NCBI GenBank assembly: GCA_030549175.1
Contig: JAUKUA010000004.1
Location: 4,216,001 to 4,280,000, forward strand
Origin: Lasiosphaeris hirsuta
Taxonomy: Eukaryota; Ascomycota; Sordariomycetes; Sordariales; Lasiosphaeriaceae
Length of the DNA stretch: 64,000 nucleotides
Reading direction: 5' to 3'
In this document: piece by piece, positions 1-12,037 of the stretch
Layout: every line of letters starts with the position of its first letter
How positions within the stretch are numbered: the stretch's first letter is position 1
Notes under the pieces: generated by a model
The model's input: only the letters and a program-made list of their open reading frames with translations
Database searches by the model: none
Told to the model about the DNA's origin: nothing
Position numbers and translations under genes: made by a program

Positions 1-1751
1 GAGGATGAGCTGCCTCAGGGGAGGCTTCTGGGACGCCTTCACGGCCTCTAGCCTGGCCGCAGCAGCAGACTGGCTGGTAAGAGCAGTTTCAGTGGCGTAT
101 GTACCGTCAGCAAGAACTCTCCGGGAACCGGCGGCTGGTGTCGTCTTTGAATGTCCGTTGACTTGCTCCTTCTCCTTATTTTCGTCGTCTCCATCCAGGT
201 TATCCAGCAACCGTTGCTCTGACGCAAGAATTGGGATCTCGCCCAGACTGGCGCGAATCCTCTTCCACGCCTCACGAATGTCCCTCTCATCCAGCGAGTA
301 CTCGCCTACAATCCAAAGAATACCGCGATAGACCTTACCAGCTCGGACTTCACTGAGGGTCTCGACAAGCCTCTGTATGATGGCTGGGCGAAGCTTGGGG
401 AACTTCTCAACAACTTCCTTTACGAAGTTTATGACGTCAACGGCGGAAGTGTTATTAAAGTCAGCAATGAAGTCCATAAGCAGTTCTACGACGCTGGCTG
501 CAACTTCAGAGAATTTGACGGCGCACTGGTGAATGGAGTGGATGAGGAGTTGGCGGTACTCGCTGTTCTTTTCGTACTCCTGGTCGACTGTCTTGGACAG
601 CTCCTTTTTGAGGAGCAGAACAACCTCCTCAACGTTTTTGCTGGAAACCATCTCGAGTGCAATCTCGAGAGCCTTTTTCCGCACATCAATATCAGGGCTG
701 GAAAGGACACGGAGAACTTCCATGACCAAATCATCCAGGATACCCTCGTTGTGTTGACGAAGCTGGTTGACACGATCCAAGACAATCAACTTGACGTTGT
801 TGTCCGCCTCCTTGATAGCCAGCTCAATGAACTTGGCAGCTGCAGCCTTGACGGCTACTGGGTTGTTCGTGAGCGCCGTCAAGGAAGAGGCCGCCTCATA
901 GACTACCGTTGATGTATTGGCCTCGAGAAGATCAAAGATCAGACGCAGGTAGCGTGCCTTGTTTTGCGAGTTCTGAACAGCATCTCTGCGGATGAACTCG
1001 AGCTCTACGAGCTGCAGGAGCTCCTCTGCGTTCGGGATACCATCGAACACGGTGCTCAGATAAGCCAGAGCCTTGTCGTGGCTGATGCTGGATAGCGCGG
1101 CGAAGCCATTGCGCTTGCAGGTGGGATCGCTCTCGCCCTCGAGGAATGTAGCAATAAGATCGGGGGCATCGGGGATCAAAGATGGCGAGTGCTGGAAGAT
1201 TGAGGCGACGGCAAACACAGCGTTCTTTCGTACGTAGGCATGACGGTGCTCGAGGCAGGACCGCGCCGATGAAAGGAGGGGTTCAAGGAGCTCGCCTTCG
1301 CGAAGCTTGGAGAGGAATCGCAATGTGTTGCCTCGGATGTACTCGTTTGGATGCTGTAGGTCGTTTCGAATGCCGTTGCTATAGGGCGGGTCAGCCTGCA
1401 GCCTGCAGCCGGGCGCCGAGGGGGTAGAGGAAGAAAGGGGGCGCCTCACCATACGAGGATGAACTCCTGCTTGAGCTTCCCCTGGGCATCGAGCTTGGGG
1501 CAGATCTCGTAGTAAAAGTAGAGAAGCTTCTTGAGAGCCTTAGACTTGGAAGGCATGACGAATCGGATGATGTGCATGAGCAATTGGGGCATGGGGTCGC
1601 CGTTAAGCATGATGGTGAGGATGCGCTTCATGGTCTCAACCTTGCTCTCGTCGGTGCCCTTCTCGAGCTGGGTGCGCAGCTCCGACATGCTGGGGGTGCC
1701 GTCGGTGGCATTATCCTTGACCATGCTGTAGGCATTTTCGAGGACCGACAT
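1..1751 (-). CDS. SEC26: Coatomer subunit beta (COPI beta-COP, Sec26), 5' part; runs off left edge
   Basis: Beta subunit of the COPI vesicle coat, part of the F-subcomplex that recruits coat to Golgi membranes with Arf1 for retrograde Golgi-to-ER traffic. The start at 1751 gives MSVLENAYSMVKD followed by HEAT-like adaptin helices. Exon 1 is 1450-1751, the intron is 1379-1449 (GTGAGG...TATAG), and exon 2 runs from 1378 beyond base 1. Splicing restores the conserved stretch LVC-NGIRNDLQHPNEYIRGN. The window holds about 560 codons of a protein normally about 950 residues, so the appendage domain is missing. Further family-typical stretches are RDAVQNSQNKARYLRLIFDLLE and LVETLSEVRAGKVYRGILWI-type helices. 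The gene is divergent from Mago. Identification is secure; only the 3' part is unseen. Confidence 0.95.
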
Positions 1752-2299
1752 GCTGGGCGAGGGGGGCGCGGCGGCGCTGTCTCGAGCTGTGTGGGTGTTT
1801 GGTGTATCGTGTTATATTCGAGGCGTCGAGGGCGACTGAGGGGCGTGCCTCGAGCTCCTGGAAGCGAGATGCCGAGTGCCCTGGATGCGAAGCGGGCGGG
1901 CTCGATCGGTGAATTGCAGAGCAGAGGCTACCTGCACAGTCGAGGGGGCGTTGGTAAGGTGGGTGGCGTGGGAGAGCTGTGCATCACCTGCGCGGTGAGA
2001 GTGAGAGCCAAAGGAAACCACCTCGAAATCGGTCGGTCAACACACAATATCGAACGGGGCGGTGCTGGGAGATGTGGCATTCTCGCATTCTGCTGGTCGC
2101 AGCGCTCTGTGCTCTACGCCAGCTGGCACCAACGCCCGTCACGTGCTGACATGACAGGGTTGGTGGGGCTATGCCCCGCCATTTCGTTGTCTCTGGTGCT
2201 GCCCAGCCTGGCACAGGCGCGACACCAGGGTTCAGAAAGCGTCCCGCCCTCTCCGACATAATTTTCGCGTCGTCTCCAGCTACGATCGCGACAATAGCC
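1752..2299. promoter_or_regulatory. Divergent intergenic region between coatomer beta and Mago
   Basis: This 548-base gap lies between two divergently transcribed start codons and must hold both promoters and 5' leaders. I see no recognisable motif, RNA gene or convincing open frame in it. Confidence 0.4.
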
Positions 2300-3089
2300 A
2301 TGGCGGCCAACAACGAGCCTTTTTATCTGCGCTACTAGTACGATTTAACACCTTCCCTCTGTTCCATCCTTGTATTCATGCTAAGGCACCACCACTAGCT
2401 CGGGCCACTCGGGTCGCTTCGGCCATGAGTTCCTAGGTATGCGACGCTCCTCCGTGGCCGTATGTTTGGGTATTTCGTCCCGCGAAACTGACATTAGCTC
2501 GGTCGCTAGAGTTCGACTTTAGGGCTGTTGGCGATGGCCGTAGTGCGACGGCACGCTATGCCAACAACTCGAACTACCGCAACGACAGTTTGATCCGCAA
2601 AGAGAGTACGACTGGCCCCCGCCTTCACAACACAAGTACAACCTCGAGGGATGTTGACTAACTGACGGCAACCGGGCTGTAGTGTGTGTCAGCTCGCTAG
2701 TTATCGATGAAATCAAGCGCATCATTAAGTCGAGCGAGATCATGAAGTACGCCTCCCGGGAAAGCAATGATAGGGTGTCGGGGCTGACCATGGGAATAGG
2801 GAAGATGATGGGAAGTGGCCAACCAAGAACAAGGACGGCAAGCAGGAGCTTGAGATCCGACTCGGCAATGACCATATCTCCTTCGAAGTAATTCCCATAA
2901 GAATGCGGTCTACGGTACCAGAACTGGTGGGCTAACAGATTTGCACAGACGGCCAAAATTGGATCGATCAACGACGTGACAGAGTCGGCAGATCCGGAGG
3001 GGTTGCGTGTCTTTTACTACCTTGTGCAGGATCTCAAGGCTCTGGTTTTCAGCCTGATTGCGCTGCATTTCAAGATCAAGCCGATTTGA
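2300..3089 (+). CDS. mago: Mago nashi, exon junction complex core subunit
   Basis: Mago forms a heterodimer with Y14 and clamps eIF4A3 on spliced mRNA in the exon junction complex. Six exons by eye: 2300-2337, 2399-2436, 2510-2605, 2683-2746, 2800-2887, 2949-3089. They join in frame to 154 residues, the normal family length. The product starts [18 protein letters not shown] and ends [13 protein letters not shown], both near-invariant in the family; [21 protein letters not shown] is in the middle. All introns are short with GT and AG ends. A gene with five introns in under 800 bases is dense for its size. Because the exons are so short, ORF-based prediction would miss this gene. Identification is secure. 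Confidence 0.96.
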
Positions 3090-4637
3090 GGGCTGGGGAA
3101 TCTCACCTTGAGCAGACAGTTTGATACCCTCGGTGGGAGACTTGATTTGGCGGAAGCCGGCGTTTTGAGACTGGGGCTTGGTATTGTGGCGAAAAAGGCA
3201 ATACATCACACTCACGGACCGGGACCATGGGTCAAAGCCGAGCAGGGCGGGGTTTGCGCGGCGTTTCGGGGTTCCGGTGAGGCTGGGCTTTGGATCGGGG
3301 CCGGCTCGAAAGACGCTGTTGATTTGATGCCAGCCCAGACCCCGGCCCGATGTTGCACACAGGGCAGATGCCGACACGACATGAAGGTATCGGATTCCCA
3401 CAGCAAGTAGGTCATTAAATTGGCATTGTGTTCCACCTGCAGTCCAATTATTTGTGAGCATCTGTATGAAATCGCGGCCACCGCAGGATCGAGAGACGGT
3501 TTGGTGCAGGATTCGCATGACCTTTTCGAGCCTTGAAGCCGTCCAAAGTACCGTGGCTAGATAGTTTCATAACGGCCCAAAGGGACAACAAGAGCGTGGC
3601 GTTTGATGGCGACTGCTGACGCTTCGAAGCAAAGCTAAACTCCTCCCTAGGCTCCTCCCTCCTCAGCCGTTGACGCGAGGGAGTCATAACATATAGAATG
3701 CCACTGGCAGTACGGATAGAGGGTGGGACTGAAGTTTGACACGGGCTGAGACTGGTCTGGTGCCATCGTCTGGGTCATCGCCTGGCATAACAAAGGACCC
3801 ACAGCTATCTGCTCCTGCCAAGGGGGATCGATCTGGGGCCATGCAGCAAGCGGCAAGCACTGACAGCAGGCAGCACGGGCAAGCAACAATGACCGTTCCC
3901 GTCCTGCCGACAACTTCAAAGCCTTTCGTCATTGCTGAACCACATTTGGGTCATCCCGTCCCGACTCTTCAGAGCTCGCTCTCACACATCGCTAACTTCT
4001 TCCGATGTCATCCTATTGCACCTATTGCGCCTATTGATCTGCCCAACCCATTGCACCCGCGCACCCAAGCACCAACCTCTGCGCGCCCCTACGCATCGTT
4101 TCTGCCCTACCCAGCTCCATCAGCCTAGCACTGGATTGTTCATTGACGATTGACCTGGCCTAACATCCATTGTCTGCCGAGACCCCGCGGAAACAGGAGC
4201 CACCGTGCCCGCGCCCTTCCCCGCGAACCTGCGATTCTTATGGCGCTCCACTGATCGAGTGCCAACTATATCGGCCACCTACGATACCATCACCCTATCG
4301 GCCACCACTAACGGTCGCACCACACGCTGCACTATCGCGGCCCCGTCTCGCGACCACTGGGCTGCAAAAGCGACTTTCCAAGCCCCCGGGATATATTTCA
4401 TCACCGGCGCGGCCATTCCCTCGGGAGACAACCCCCCATTCATTCCCTTACGGGACAAGTGCGCTTTTTGCTCCCGCCATTCCATCCACACGCTCCCGAG
4501 ATCACGCTGTTGAAGCTTGCCACGCTCTCAAGCCCCCAGCCCACCCATCGCATCGCCTCCACTAGTTTCCATCCCAAGTAGCGCATCGACACCCGGAGCT
4601 GCTTAAGCCTGGCATTGCATCCCTCGGAGCGAGCAGC
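3090..4637. other. Intergenic stretch, Mago 3' side to GID4 5' side
   Basis: About 1.5 kb without a supportable gene. Several frames stay open for 70-130 codons on both strands, but they overlap each other and show no known domain or biased composition. The right part, rich in C and CCA/CACC, probably holds the promoter and leader of the GID4 gene. Confidence 0.4.
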
Positions 4638-6000
4638 ATGCCCACGCCTTCATCCAACGCGCCTGATCCGCCGTCGCCGCGCTTTTACCCGTTCTCATCA
4701 TGTCCCGACCCCGATGAGCCCGCAGTCCATCAATCGCCACAGCAGTCGCAGTCGCAACCTCAGTCAGCGCCTCCAACCCAACCACTGCCCTCGAACTGGC
4801 GTCCCCGTCTCCTCCCTGGATATCCCGCGCCCACCGTCCGAACGCACATGGATGAGGATATTGTGGAGTCACGATCAGCCACCATGTCTCCCGGGCCCCA
4901 ACCAGACTCGCCCATCCGCGACACCGACGCGGAACGGGGACGTGGGCGGGAACAGGACGATGCCCCGGTGATATCCCGCGATGGTACCGAAGAGGATGGC
5001 CATAAGCTGGCCGATGTGGATGAGGATATGCTGGGTGATGGCAGCGGCCCCGTGCACGGCAGTGGCGAGGTCACAAGAGATACAGATGGGGAGAGCAGCG
5101 GAGTCAGATCTGCTGCGAGGACAATTGCAGATGGCAATGTAGTGAGCAGAAGGAAACAGACGACCGACCTCGTCTCACCTGCCGTCGGGGAATTCGACAA
5201 CGTGGATATATGGAACCTGGTGGGCAGCGCCCCGCGGTGGGTCGAGGACAGCGGACTTGTGGGTTTGGGGTACGAGTACTCACAGATGCGCGTGATACCC
5301 ACATCGCCATCGTCGTACCTGCGGCCAGGAAGTCGATTCACCGGCACACAGCAGTCTGAGCGGCAGCGGTACGACGTCCAGGTCGAGATCAAACACGTTG
5401 ATTTGCGCGAGTCGTTTCTTTGTGGTTACCTTAAGATACAAGGTGCGTTGCGGACTTGCTGCTCATCCCCCTTATATCCGCCTGCATGTTACTAAAGGTT
5501 GCCACTCGCACCAACAGGCCTGACGGACGACCACCCGACCCTAACGACGTACTTCGAGGGTGAAATTATTGGATCAAAATACGGGTTCATCACCCAACAT
5601 CCATCATGGGGCGCCACCGATAAGATTGACCTCTCGCACTGGGCAAAGTTTACCGCATTCCGACCCTTCGCAAAACAGGCACGTAAAGGTGGCCAGGTCC
5701 TTATCAAGGACGTTGCGCAATATCCAGATATTTTTATGCGTTGGAAGGAGCACTTCCTTGTTCCGGACCACCGCGTGCGTACCATCAACGGGGCCAGTTT
5801 TGAAGGCTTCTACTACATCTGCTTCAACCAAGTGCGTGGCGAGGTGAGTGGGATTTATTTCCACAGCAAGAGCGAAAAGTGAGTTACCTCCCCTCTAAGC
5901 CTCGGCGCTCGAGCGAAACTAACAGCCCAGGAGATTTCAGCAGTTAGAACTGAAACATGTCGAAGACAAGGGTTGTTTTGGTGCCATGGAATTCAGATGA
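4638..6000 (+). CDS. GID4: GID4/Vid24, substrate receptor of the GID/CTLH E3 ubiquitin ligase
   Basis: Gid4 (Vid24) recognises N-terminal proline degrons, for example on gluconeogenic enzymes, and docks them to the GID E3 ligase. Exons 4638-5442, 5518-5878 and 5931-6000 join in frame to 411 residues. Residues 1 to about 235 are low-complexity (Pro/Ser/Asp/Arg rich) and probably disordered. The conserved beta-barrel follows: YFEGEIIGSKYGFITQ, then WGATDKIDLSHW, MRWKEHFLVPDH, INGASFEGFYYICF, and the C-terminal FQQLELKHV. Intron 2 has its CTAAC branch signal unusually close to the acceptor. The long acidic N-terminal extension differs from the shorter yeast protein but is common in filamentous fungi. 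The next gene, TRM11, is convergent. Confidence 0.93.
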
Positions 6001-6654
6001 TAGACCACCAAACACAGCCCCTGATGGGTCATTTGTACTGGATGATGAAGACTGCAACACAAGCGTGCTTCCACCCGAACGACTCTTGAAAAGAGACGAC
6101 AGGCGAACGAACGAACGAACGAACGGCAAAGGTACTGGAACGGGTCGGACTTGTCAGCGCAGAAAAAAGGGATTTACTGGGCATACCGCTGGGTTATTTT
6201 CTATTGGGCTTTTTGTTGTTTTTCTGTTCCCAACCCCACTCCCTTATGCATTGGCTGGGCTACTTTTGCGATTTATGACGATTCTCGTATTTTTATTTGT
6301 CATGTGCTTGGGATGGATGATATCAACTGCCTGGCTTTCCAATGCATATTGTGTCTTCGGGGAGGGAGTGGAATGGCGGCTGGTCTCGGATTATTACCAT
6401 CAATAAAGACAGTTGGCTGCAAAGAAAGAGGAGGGAGATTTGCGGTCCCCGTTGGGATGGCATAGCGACTGACACGGGTTGATTGAATTGATGGGCGTAC
6501 CCTAGCGCGTCGCGGGGAGAAGGGTGTCTCGCGATGGAAGCAGGGGCACAGCGAGGCTTGGGAGGGCGGGGGAGAGCGGTTGCATACTTTCGTTGTATAT
6601 GCTTAATGGGTATCTAAGAGGGATTGATCATCATGATCGTCCCACAGCGAAGTC
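6001..6654. other. Convergent 3' intergenic region, GID4 / TRM11
   Basis: Both flanking genes end here, so it holds two 3' untranslated regions. A short ACGA-type tandem repeat sits at about 6102-6124. No gene is supported. Confidence 0.4.
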
Positions 6655-8258
6655 TCAAGTCTCGAACTTGTTGAAATACGCCCGCCGAAAGGGGTTCAGC
6701 TCGTCGACAGTCTTGCCGAGGTGTTGCGCGCCCTCTTCTCTTGAGTTAAAGGCATCTTGGTCCACTTGCGCGTCTGGTATGCGGCGGTAGGTTATGAGTC
6801 GGCGTGACCCTAATGGCTTGTTAGTCGGTCAAATACTCCAAAGGGTGATTTTGGTGCATACATTTGTTGAAAACCTGGGTGCACACGGAGACGAGTTCGA
6901 GATATGGGTGCATGGGCACCGGCATCTCCTGGTCTTCGTCGTTCGCCGTCGGCATCCAAAAAGAGAGGCGGCCATTATCAACCAGGGTCTGCGCAGAAAA
7001 CAGCAGTATGTCGTCAAGCATGGCAAGGAAGCTGTACGGTTTCCTTGGCGGGACGAAGTCTGGTTGTCTGCGACGAGGTCAGTCGGCTCAAGAGATACGT
7101 ATACTAGAATCCCGGGGGTAGTTACTTGTACATCTCAATTCCTTTGGGGATAACCCAAGGGCTCTTCTCGGGATCCCGGACTCCGAGAACTCGTAGACCC
7201 TCCCGAACTCCATAGGGAGGATCGCAAACGATACCGTCAAACAACCGCCCCTTGACCCCGTCACCATGACCGGTCAGAGCGTTCCTCCGTATCGGCGAGT
7301 TCGTCAAATCCGCCGTAAATGTGCCGCCCAGCCCGCTGAGAAGGCCGTACTGATCAAAGTTGCCTTTGAGCGTCTTCTTACGATCATCGCCCCGGATACT
7401 CCGCCCGTCGATGTCACTCCCGAACGTCAGCGCCCCAAACTGCGCACACGCAATCGGGAAGCTCCCCGTGCCAACAAAGGGGTCATACATAAGCTTCCCG
7501 GGCGCCGCGAGCGCCAAGTTGGCCGTGACCAGCGCCAGCTCGGCGTCCATGGACGTGGTGCTGATGTACCGTCGCTTCTTCAGATCCAGCTTTTTGGGTA
7601 GGTCGCGCGCGCCCGTGGCCAGGTAGCGGCCGAAGAAGGAGCACTTGGGGTCCGGGATCCCCAGCGGCGTCGAGTTGAACTCCCAGTCCTCAAACAGGGT
7701 GAACTCCTCGTCGGGGCGCCGCATGACGATGGGGCCCGCGAAGCCGAGGTAGGCGAACGAGTTGATGATGGCGATTTTGTCGTCGGCCGCGCGCGAGCCC
7801 TGGTACGAGTCCAGCGTGAACTTGAAGGAGCAGGCCAGGTAGCGCGGCCAGAGGTGCGCCGTCGTGCTGCGCACCGCCGCGTGCACGTCGTCCAGCGTCA
7901 CGCCCGACCCCCACAACTCGTAGATCGACATGACTAGGATGGACCGCCGGATGAGATGCTTCGCGGCATCCTCTGAGGGGAGGTGGACGACGCAGAAAGG
8001 GGACTGGGGGACGTCAGTGAGGAGCTTGGTTAGGTTTCAGGGGTACGTAGTTTTTCTTTCAGAAGAACGAGGAAGAGGTAGGAGGGAGGAGCGAGGAGGA
8101 GAGAGACCCGTTGGTTCGTTCAGGGGGTGGGAGGCTGTGCATACATCTAGGCTGTACGAAACGACTTTCAAGTCGACCCCCTCGATCAAAGCCAGGGCCT
8201 CGATCTCAGGGAGGCGGAAAGTCTCATGAGACTGGGAGAAGCGAATGAGATAATCCAT
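6655..8258 (-). CDS. TRM11: tRNA (guanine(10)-N2)-methyltransferase catalytic subunit Trm11
   Basis: Trm11 with Trm112 methylates G10 of many tRNAs using S-adenosylmethionine. Four exons on the minus strand: 8145-8258, 7126-8003, 6862-7067, 6655-6809. They splice in frame to 450 residues (yeast protein 433). The N-terminus MDYLIRFSQSHETFRLPEI begins the THUMP-containing region. The Rossmann-fold motif I is DPFVGTGS (about residue 212) and the catalytic motif IV is CDPPYG (about 298), as in N2-guanine methylases. The C-terminus PFRRAYFNKFET is typical. The start ATG follows a T-run and is the first in frame. It is divergent from the Rpp40 gene; both act on tRNA maturation, possibly by chance. 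Confidence 0.93.
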
Positions 8259-8680
8259 TGTTGTTTTTTTGGGCGGCCGCCGGCTGCAGCTGTTGTTCTC
8301 TGTGTTGGGTGATTTGTAGCAAATCCCATGATATTCCAGCAGTTTGGGAAACAAGATTTAGGCAGTCTCGAGGAAATACCTGGTCTTCTCAACCTGAGTC
8401 ACTTGGGTGGTTTTGTCCCAGACATCGCACAAAATTGAGGTTAGGCCTGATCTAGTTACGCGGAGGTGTGAGTCAATGAAGAACCACTGTGATGGGTCTG
8501 GCGCCCCCAATAAAAATTGCGACAGTGCTACAGCCACCCCAGGGTTCGTCAAAGTCAAGGTTTCCCCAAGTTTTTGCCCACCACTCAACACGAGTCTTCA
8601 ACCCGCACGCTCATCACTCTCACCAAGCTTGACTATTTTTGTCTTCGCAAACCAAGTTCGAGTCTGGCAAATAAGCAAAA
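8259..8680. promoter_or_regulatory. Divergent intergenic region TRM11 / RPP40
   Basis: 422 bases between two divergent start codons, so it holds both promoters. An open minus-strand frame at 8358-8591 shows no family resemblance, and I read it as chance. Confidence 0.4.
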
Positions 8681-10063
8681 ATGTTGTCGTTTCCAGCCCC
8701 GTCAGTCTACCAGGCTTCGAAATGTTTTGTCACATGCGGCGTAATGGGCCATTTGGAGCCAAAGCAACCGCCGACCAAAGGCAAGCCGTGGGCAACACTT
8801 ACAAGCCAGGATTTCATCCATAGAGTGCGTATATCGGCACCCCTTCCCGCCCCGTGCCGCCCTTTAGGCCCTTTGTCTATAACACCACAACCTCAACAAA
8901 GCCAGCTGCTAACAATGCGAGTAGGCTGATCTCATCTTGCCCCAAGAGGCTTTTGAGGCTGTGAATGTTGCCCTCCTCAGGGCTAAACCCGCCCCCGAGT
9001 TCAAGAAGGTCACCATGTCACTCCAAGATATCCTGACTGGCGTCTTCTTTGCCGAGTATATCAAGAAAGGTAATGGCTGCACTCTAGTTGCTGCTCACTT
9101 GGTTGGGCTTGGTTTCTAATATCAAATAGGAGACGTCATGATGCTTTCAGGTGGTCGGAGGGGGATTGACAACGTATACTCTCTCAAGCATGGTACGGTG
9201 CCCTATTCAGGAGGTCTGCGTAGGCGCACTGGCTAATTGACTAGGTGTTCTGACACTGTTTCTTGATAAGGAGGCATATGAGCGGGCGGGACTTGTAGGG
9301 AAGCCTGATGGAGTGAAGGGAAAGAGAGGTTTAAAGCCTCGATGGGGTATTCCCCCTAATGATTTTATGGTGTTTTAGATTGCTTCCGCTGACTATCCTA
9401 GTTGTTACACTCGACCTGAAAGGGGACTCAATGTTCCCGGGGAAGAAGGGATTCGACAGGCTGGTCTATGCAGCCAAAAATGCCCTCAACACGCCAGTCA
9501 CTTGGCTGTTTTGCAACACCTCTTCTACAAGTAAGCGCCTTACAGGCTTTATTCACGTACTCGCTAACATCATCGCAGCACCAAATCCTGATCCACTAGC
9601 CCAACATTCTCCTTCAGACATCACATCGGCTCCCGAAGTTTCGCAGAATATAGATGTGGCCATGCCAGTACTACAGCCAGAGGTCGAGTTCCTCACCACA
9701 GGACACAAAGAAGACCTTGAGAGCTTTTCCACCGAAATTTACGAATGGCTTTCACTCGTTCGACTCCAAAGCCCTCGCGTCCGGCTCGGGGACCAAATCG
9801 ATCCTTTTCTCTGCCGATACCAAGCTCCTGAAGCAGGCCAGGCCAAGTTATGCAAGATCAGCTGGCAGGGGTTCTTGACACCATCCTGGTCACGGCAGAC
9901 TCTGATTGACGTTGTTACCGCTATCCCAGCCAAGACATGGTTTTCTCTCAGCACAACAACCTTCTCGAAGGGTGTGGCGGGAGATAACTCTGAGTGTACC
10001 ATCCTCCGACCACCAGGTTCAGGGGGCGAATATATCATGTGGGAGGTTAGAGGGCACGAGTGA
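8681..10063 (+). CDS. RPP40: Ribonuclease P/MRP protein subunit Rpp40-like
   Basis: Rpp40 is a protein subunit of nuclear RNase P/MRP, which trims 5' leaders from pre-tRNA and acts in rRNA processing. Six exons: 8681-8824, 8925-9069, 9130-9192, 9245-9346, 9402-9530, 9579-10063. All junctions keep frame and give 355 residues. Family-like features are the N-terminal MLSFPAPSVYQASKCFVTCG, the middle LTLFLDKEAYERAGLVGK and DLKGDSMFPGKKGFDR, and the C-terminal WQGFLTPSWSRQTL followed by a substrate-facing WFSLSTTTFSKG. Branch motifs (GCTAAC, GCTGAC) precede several acceptors. The family call comes from memory of these blocks, so it is slightly less certain than its neighbours. Its stop lies only 21 bases from that of the convergent ankyrin gene. 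Confidence 0.8.
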
Positions 10064-10084
10064 AGCCCCTATCTATCGAGGATA

Positions 10085-10729
10085 TCAATCTTGTCTTTGT
10101 CGTATATTCTGATCCTCGCCCAACCCCTGCCCAATGATTGTGTCCTCGACGAGCTGGCGCAGCTCCGCTTGACCCTCAGGTGTGTCAAAGTCGGCTCTGG
10201 CGGCGAGTGCCTCTATCCGTCTGCAGAACTCGGGGTCCACCGGCTGATCCGCTGTCTCCGACTCATCCATTGTGCCCACAGTGACTCGCAGACCCTCGGG
10301 GACTGAGGGAAGCTCGAACGCGTCGCCGTTTGTCGTGCCATTGGCAGTCGAGGCGCCGGTATCGAACTTCTTGAGGTATTCTGCCACCTCTGGCCAGTCT
10401 TCTTCGGATTCGATCTTCTCTCTTGCCGTCATGCCCTCTTCGTTTGTCAGCGTCGGGTCAAGCCCCAGCTCTTCGACCAAAACCCGGGCCGCCGCTACAC
10501 TTTCGACCACGAAGAGCGCGGTCTCGCCATCCTCGTCCTTGAGGTCGACTGGAACCTTGAGGTTGTGGACGAGTATCCGTAGAAGATCGAGGTGGTTGTA
10601 ACTGGCGGCAGCGTGGACCAGAGAGTAGCCGTGCTCGTCTTGGCCAGTTGCAAGGGAATCATCCTCGTTGAGGAGCTCCACGAGAGCCTCCGGGTTGTCG
10701 GCCGCAAGGAGATAGGGGTTGGGTGCCAT
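10085..10729 (-). CDS. YAR1: Ankyrin-repeat protein, Yar1-like
   Basis: Intronless, 214 residues. Yeast Yar1 is a small ankyrin protein that chaperones ribosomal protein Rps3 into pre-40S particles; this assignment is by size and architecture. The first ATG is at 10729 (MAPNPYLLAADNPEALVELL); the frame is open upstream but has no further ATG. Two to three ankyrin repeats fill residues 5-110: DEHGYSLVHAAASYNHLDLLRILV, then DEDGETALFVVESVAAARVLVEELG, then LTNEEGMTAREKIESE. The rest is acidic with a terminal helix and ends IRQRQD. It is convergent with RPP40, so the two 3' ends must overlap in transcripts. It could also be another small ankyrin chaperone. Confidence 0.85.
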   Translation of the reverse strand: MAPNPYLLAADNPEALVELLNEDDSLATGQDEHGYSLVHAAASYNHLDLLRILVHNLKVPVDLKDEDGETALFVVESVAAARVLVEELGLDPTLTNEEGMTAREKIESEEDWPEVAEYLKKFDTGASTANGTTNGDAFELPSVPEGLRVTVGTMDESETADQPVDPEFCRRIEALAARADFDTPEGQAELRQLVEDTIIGQGLGEDQNIRQRQD

Positions 10730-12037
10730 TTTGGATGGTTCGATAATTTGCAGGGGTGCTTGGTTGGAAAATAGTGAGGTATCTCGGCGTACCTGGTGTC
10801 GGTTGGAGCCGCGCCGCAAAGCGAGGGCAAGTCTGTGGGCAAAAAATTTTGGCGGGGTCCTTTCGATTGACGCGGGGTAGAAAAAATTGCCTGCCGCGCT
10901 AAACTTTGGCACTGTCTCACTCCCGGTGTGACACAGAAATGCGCGGGCCTGGACCCACTGGTAGATCCCCGTTGTTGAATATTAGTGGTTAGCACCCCTA
11001 GCTCTATGAGCTGGGCCCTCCCGCAATACCCCCCGGAATGCAAAACGTCGCTGGGCGTTGATGAGGACGGCAGCGCCCACAGATGTCCTCATTTCGTATG
11101 CAATGAGCTTGATGATATATCAGGAATCGCACTTTCCCGTATTCGCCCTCACAAAGTATGACTGAGCCACAGGTCGTCTACCATCAAGCTATTTCCCTAG
11201 AAGTGGCTGTGCCGATTGATGTCGTAGGTTTAGGACAGAAGTGCTCTCCATATTTCTATTCTGCACCACCTCTAGCTTTCCGTCCAGTTCAAGCCCAATT
11301 TTATGACATTTCACTGCACGAAAGAGTTACGGATGCACGTATTTTCCAAATATAATCCAAATAAAAAAAAACTAAATAAAAACAGTAACATTAATGTTTC
11401 TATTTTCTATTTTCCATTTGGGGCCCAAACGAATACATTGCTGGACACTGAGCAACCGAGGTGTAGCAGAATACCAGTGCAGGGTTGCAGAATACTTGGT
11501 TAGGCTGCTGGCTGTGCTGCTCCAGCCTCACGGTGCCTAAATCTCCAATTCCTTGCCCGCAGGGGTGGAGAGCATGGGCTTTGTGACGCTTTCCGTCCAA
11601 CGAACCAGCCTCAAGGCACTTCAGATTACTGTATGACTGTTCGGCGAGGCAATTGGAAGGCGAGGACGTCTTTTTCCCTTGCTTTCACCCCGTATTTTGG
11701 ATCACTAAATGCACTCCGTGAATCCATAAAGACCAGCCCTCCATACCACCCCGCAAAGACGGCTGCTTCTTTCCTCAATAGTCGCTTTATGTGCCGCTGG
11801 AAGCTGCGACTACACAAAGCCCCAAATTGCAATTACCTGCCAACAAGGCGAAGGACGAAATTTTGGCCTGCTCTCTGTCAAAATTATTACCCACTGTCCT
11901 CCGTACAACCTCTTTGGTTGAGGGGATATAAATTCCGTCGTCCCCACAGCACCCTGCTCATCCGCCACACACCATCTCGCTCTCAAATCGCCAAAATCTC
12001 CACTCATCCACCACATCCACCAACACAGAAGCCCATA
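10730..12037. other. Intergenic region upstream of the tRNA ligase
   Basis: 1.3 kb between divergent genes. It includes an AT-rich patch at about 11340-11415. From 11633 to 12037 the tRNA ligase frame stays open upstream of the chosen start (see findings). No other gene is supported. Confidence 0.4.

Noticed and set aside
3448..4565. Several overlapping open frames of 80-130 codons on both strands
   Set aside because: GC-rich chance frames upstream of GID4; no conserved blocks and mutually exclusive.
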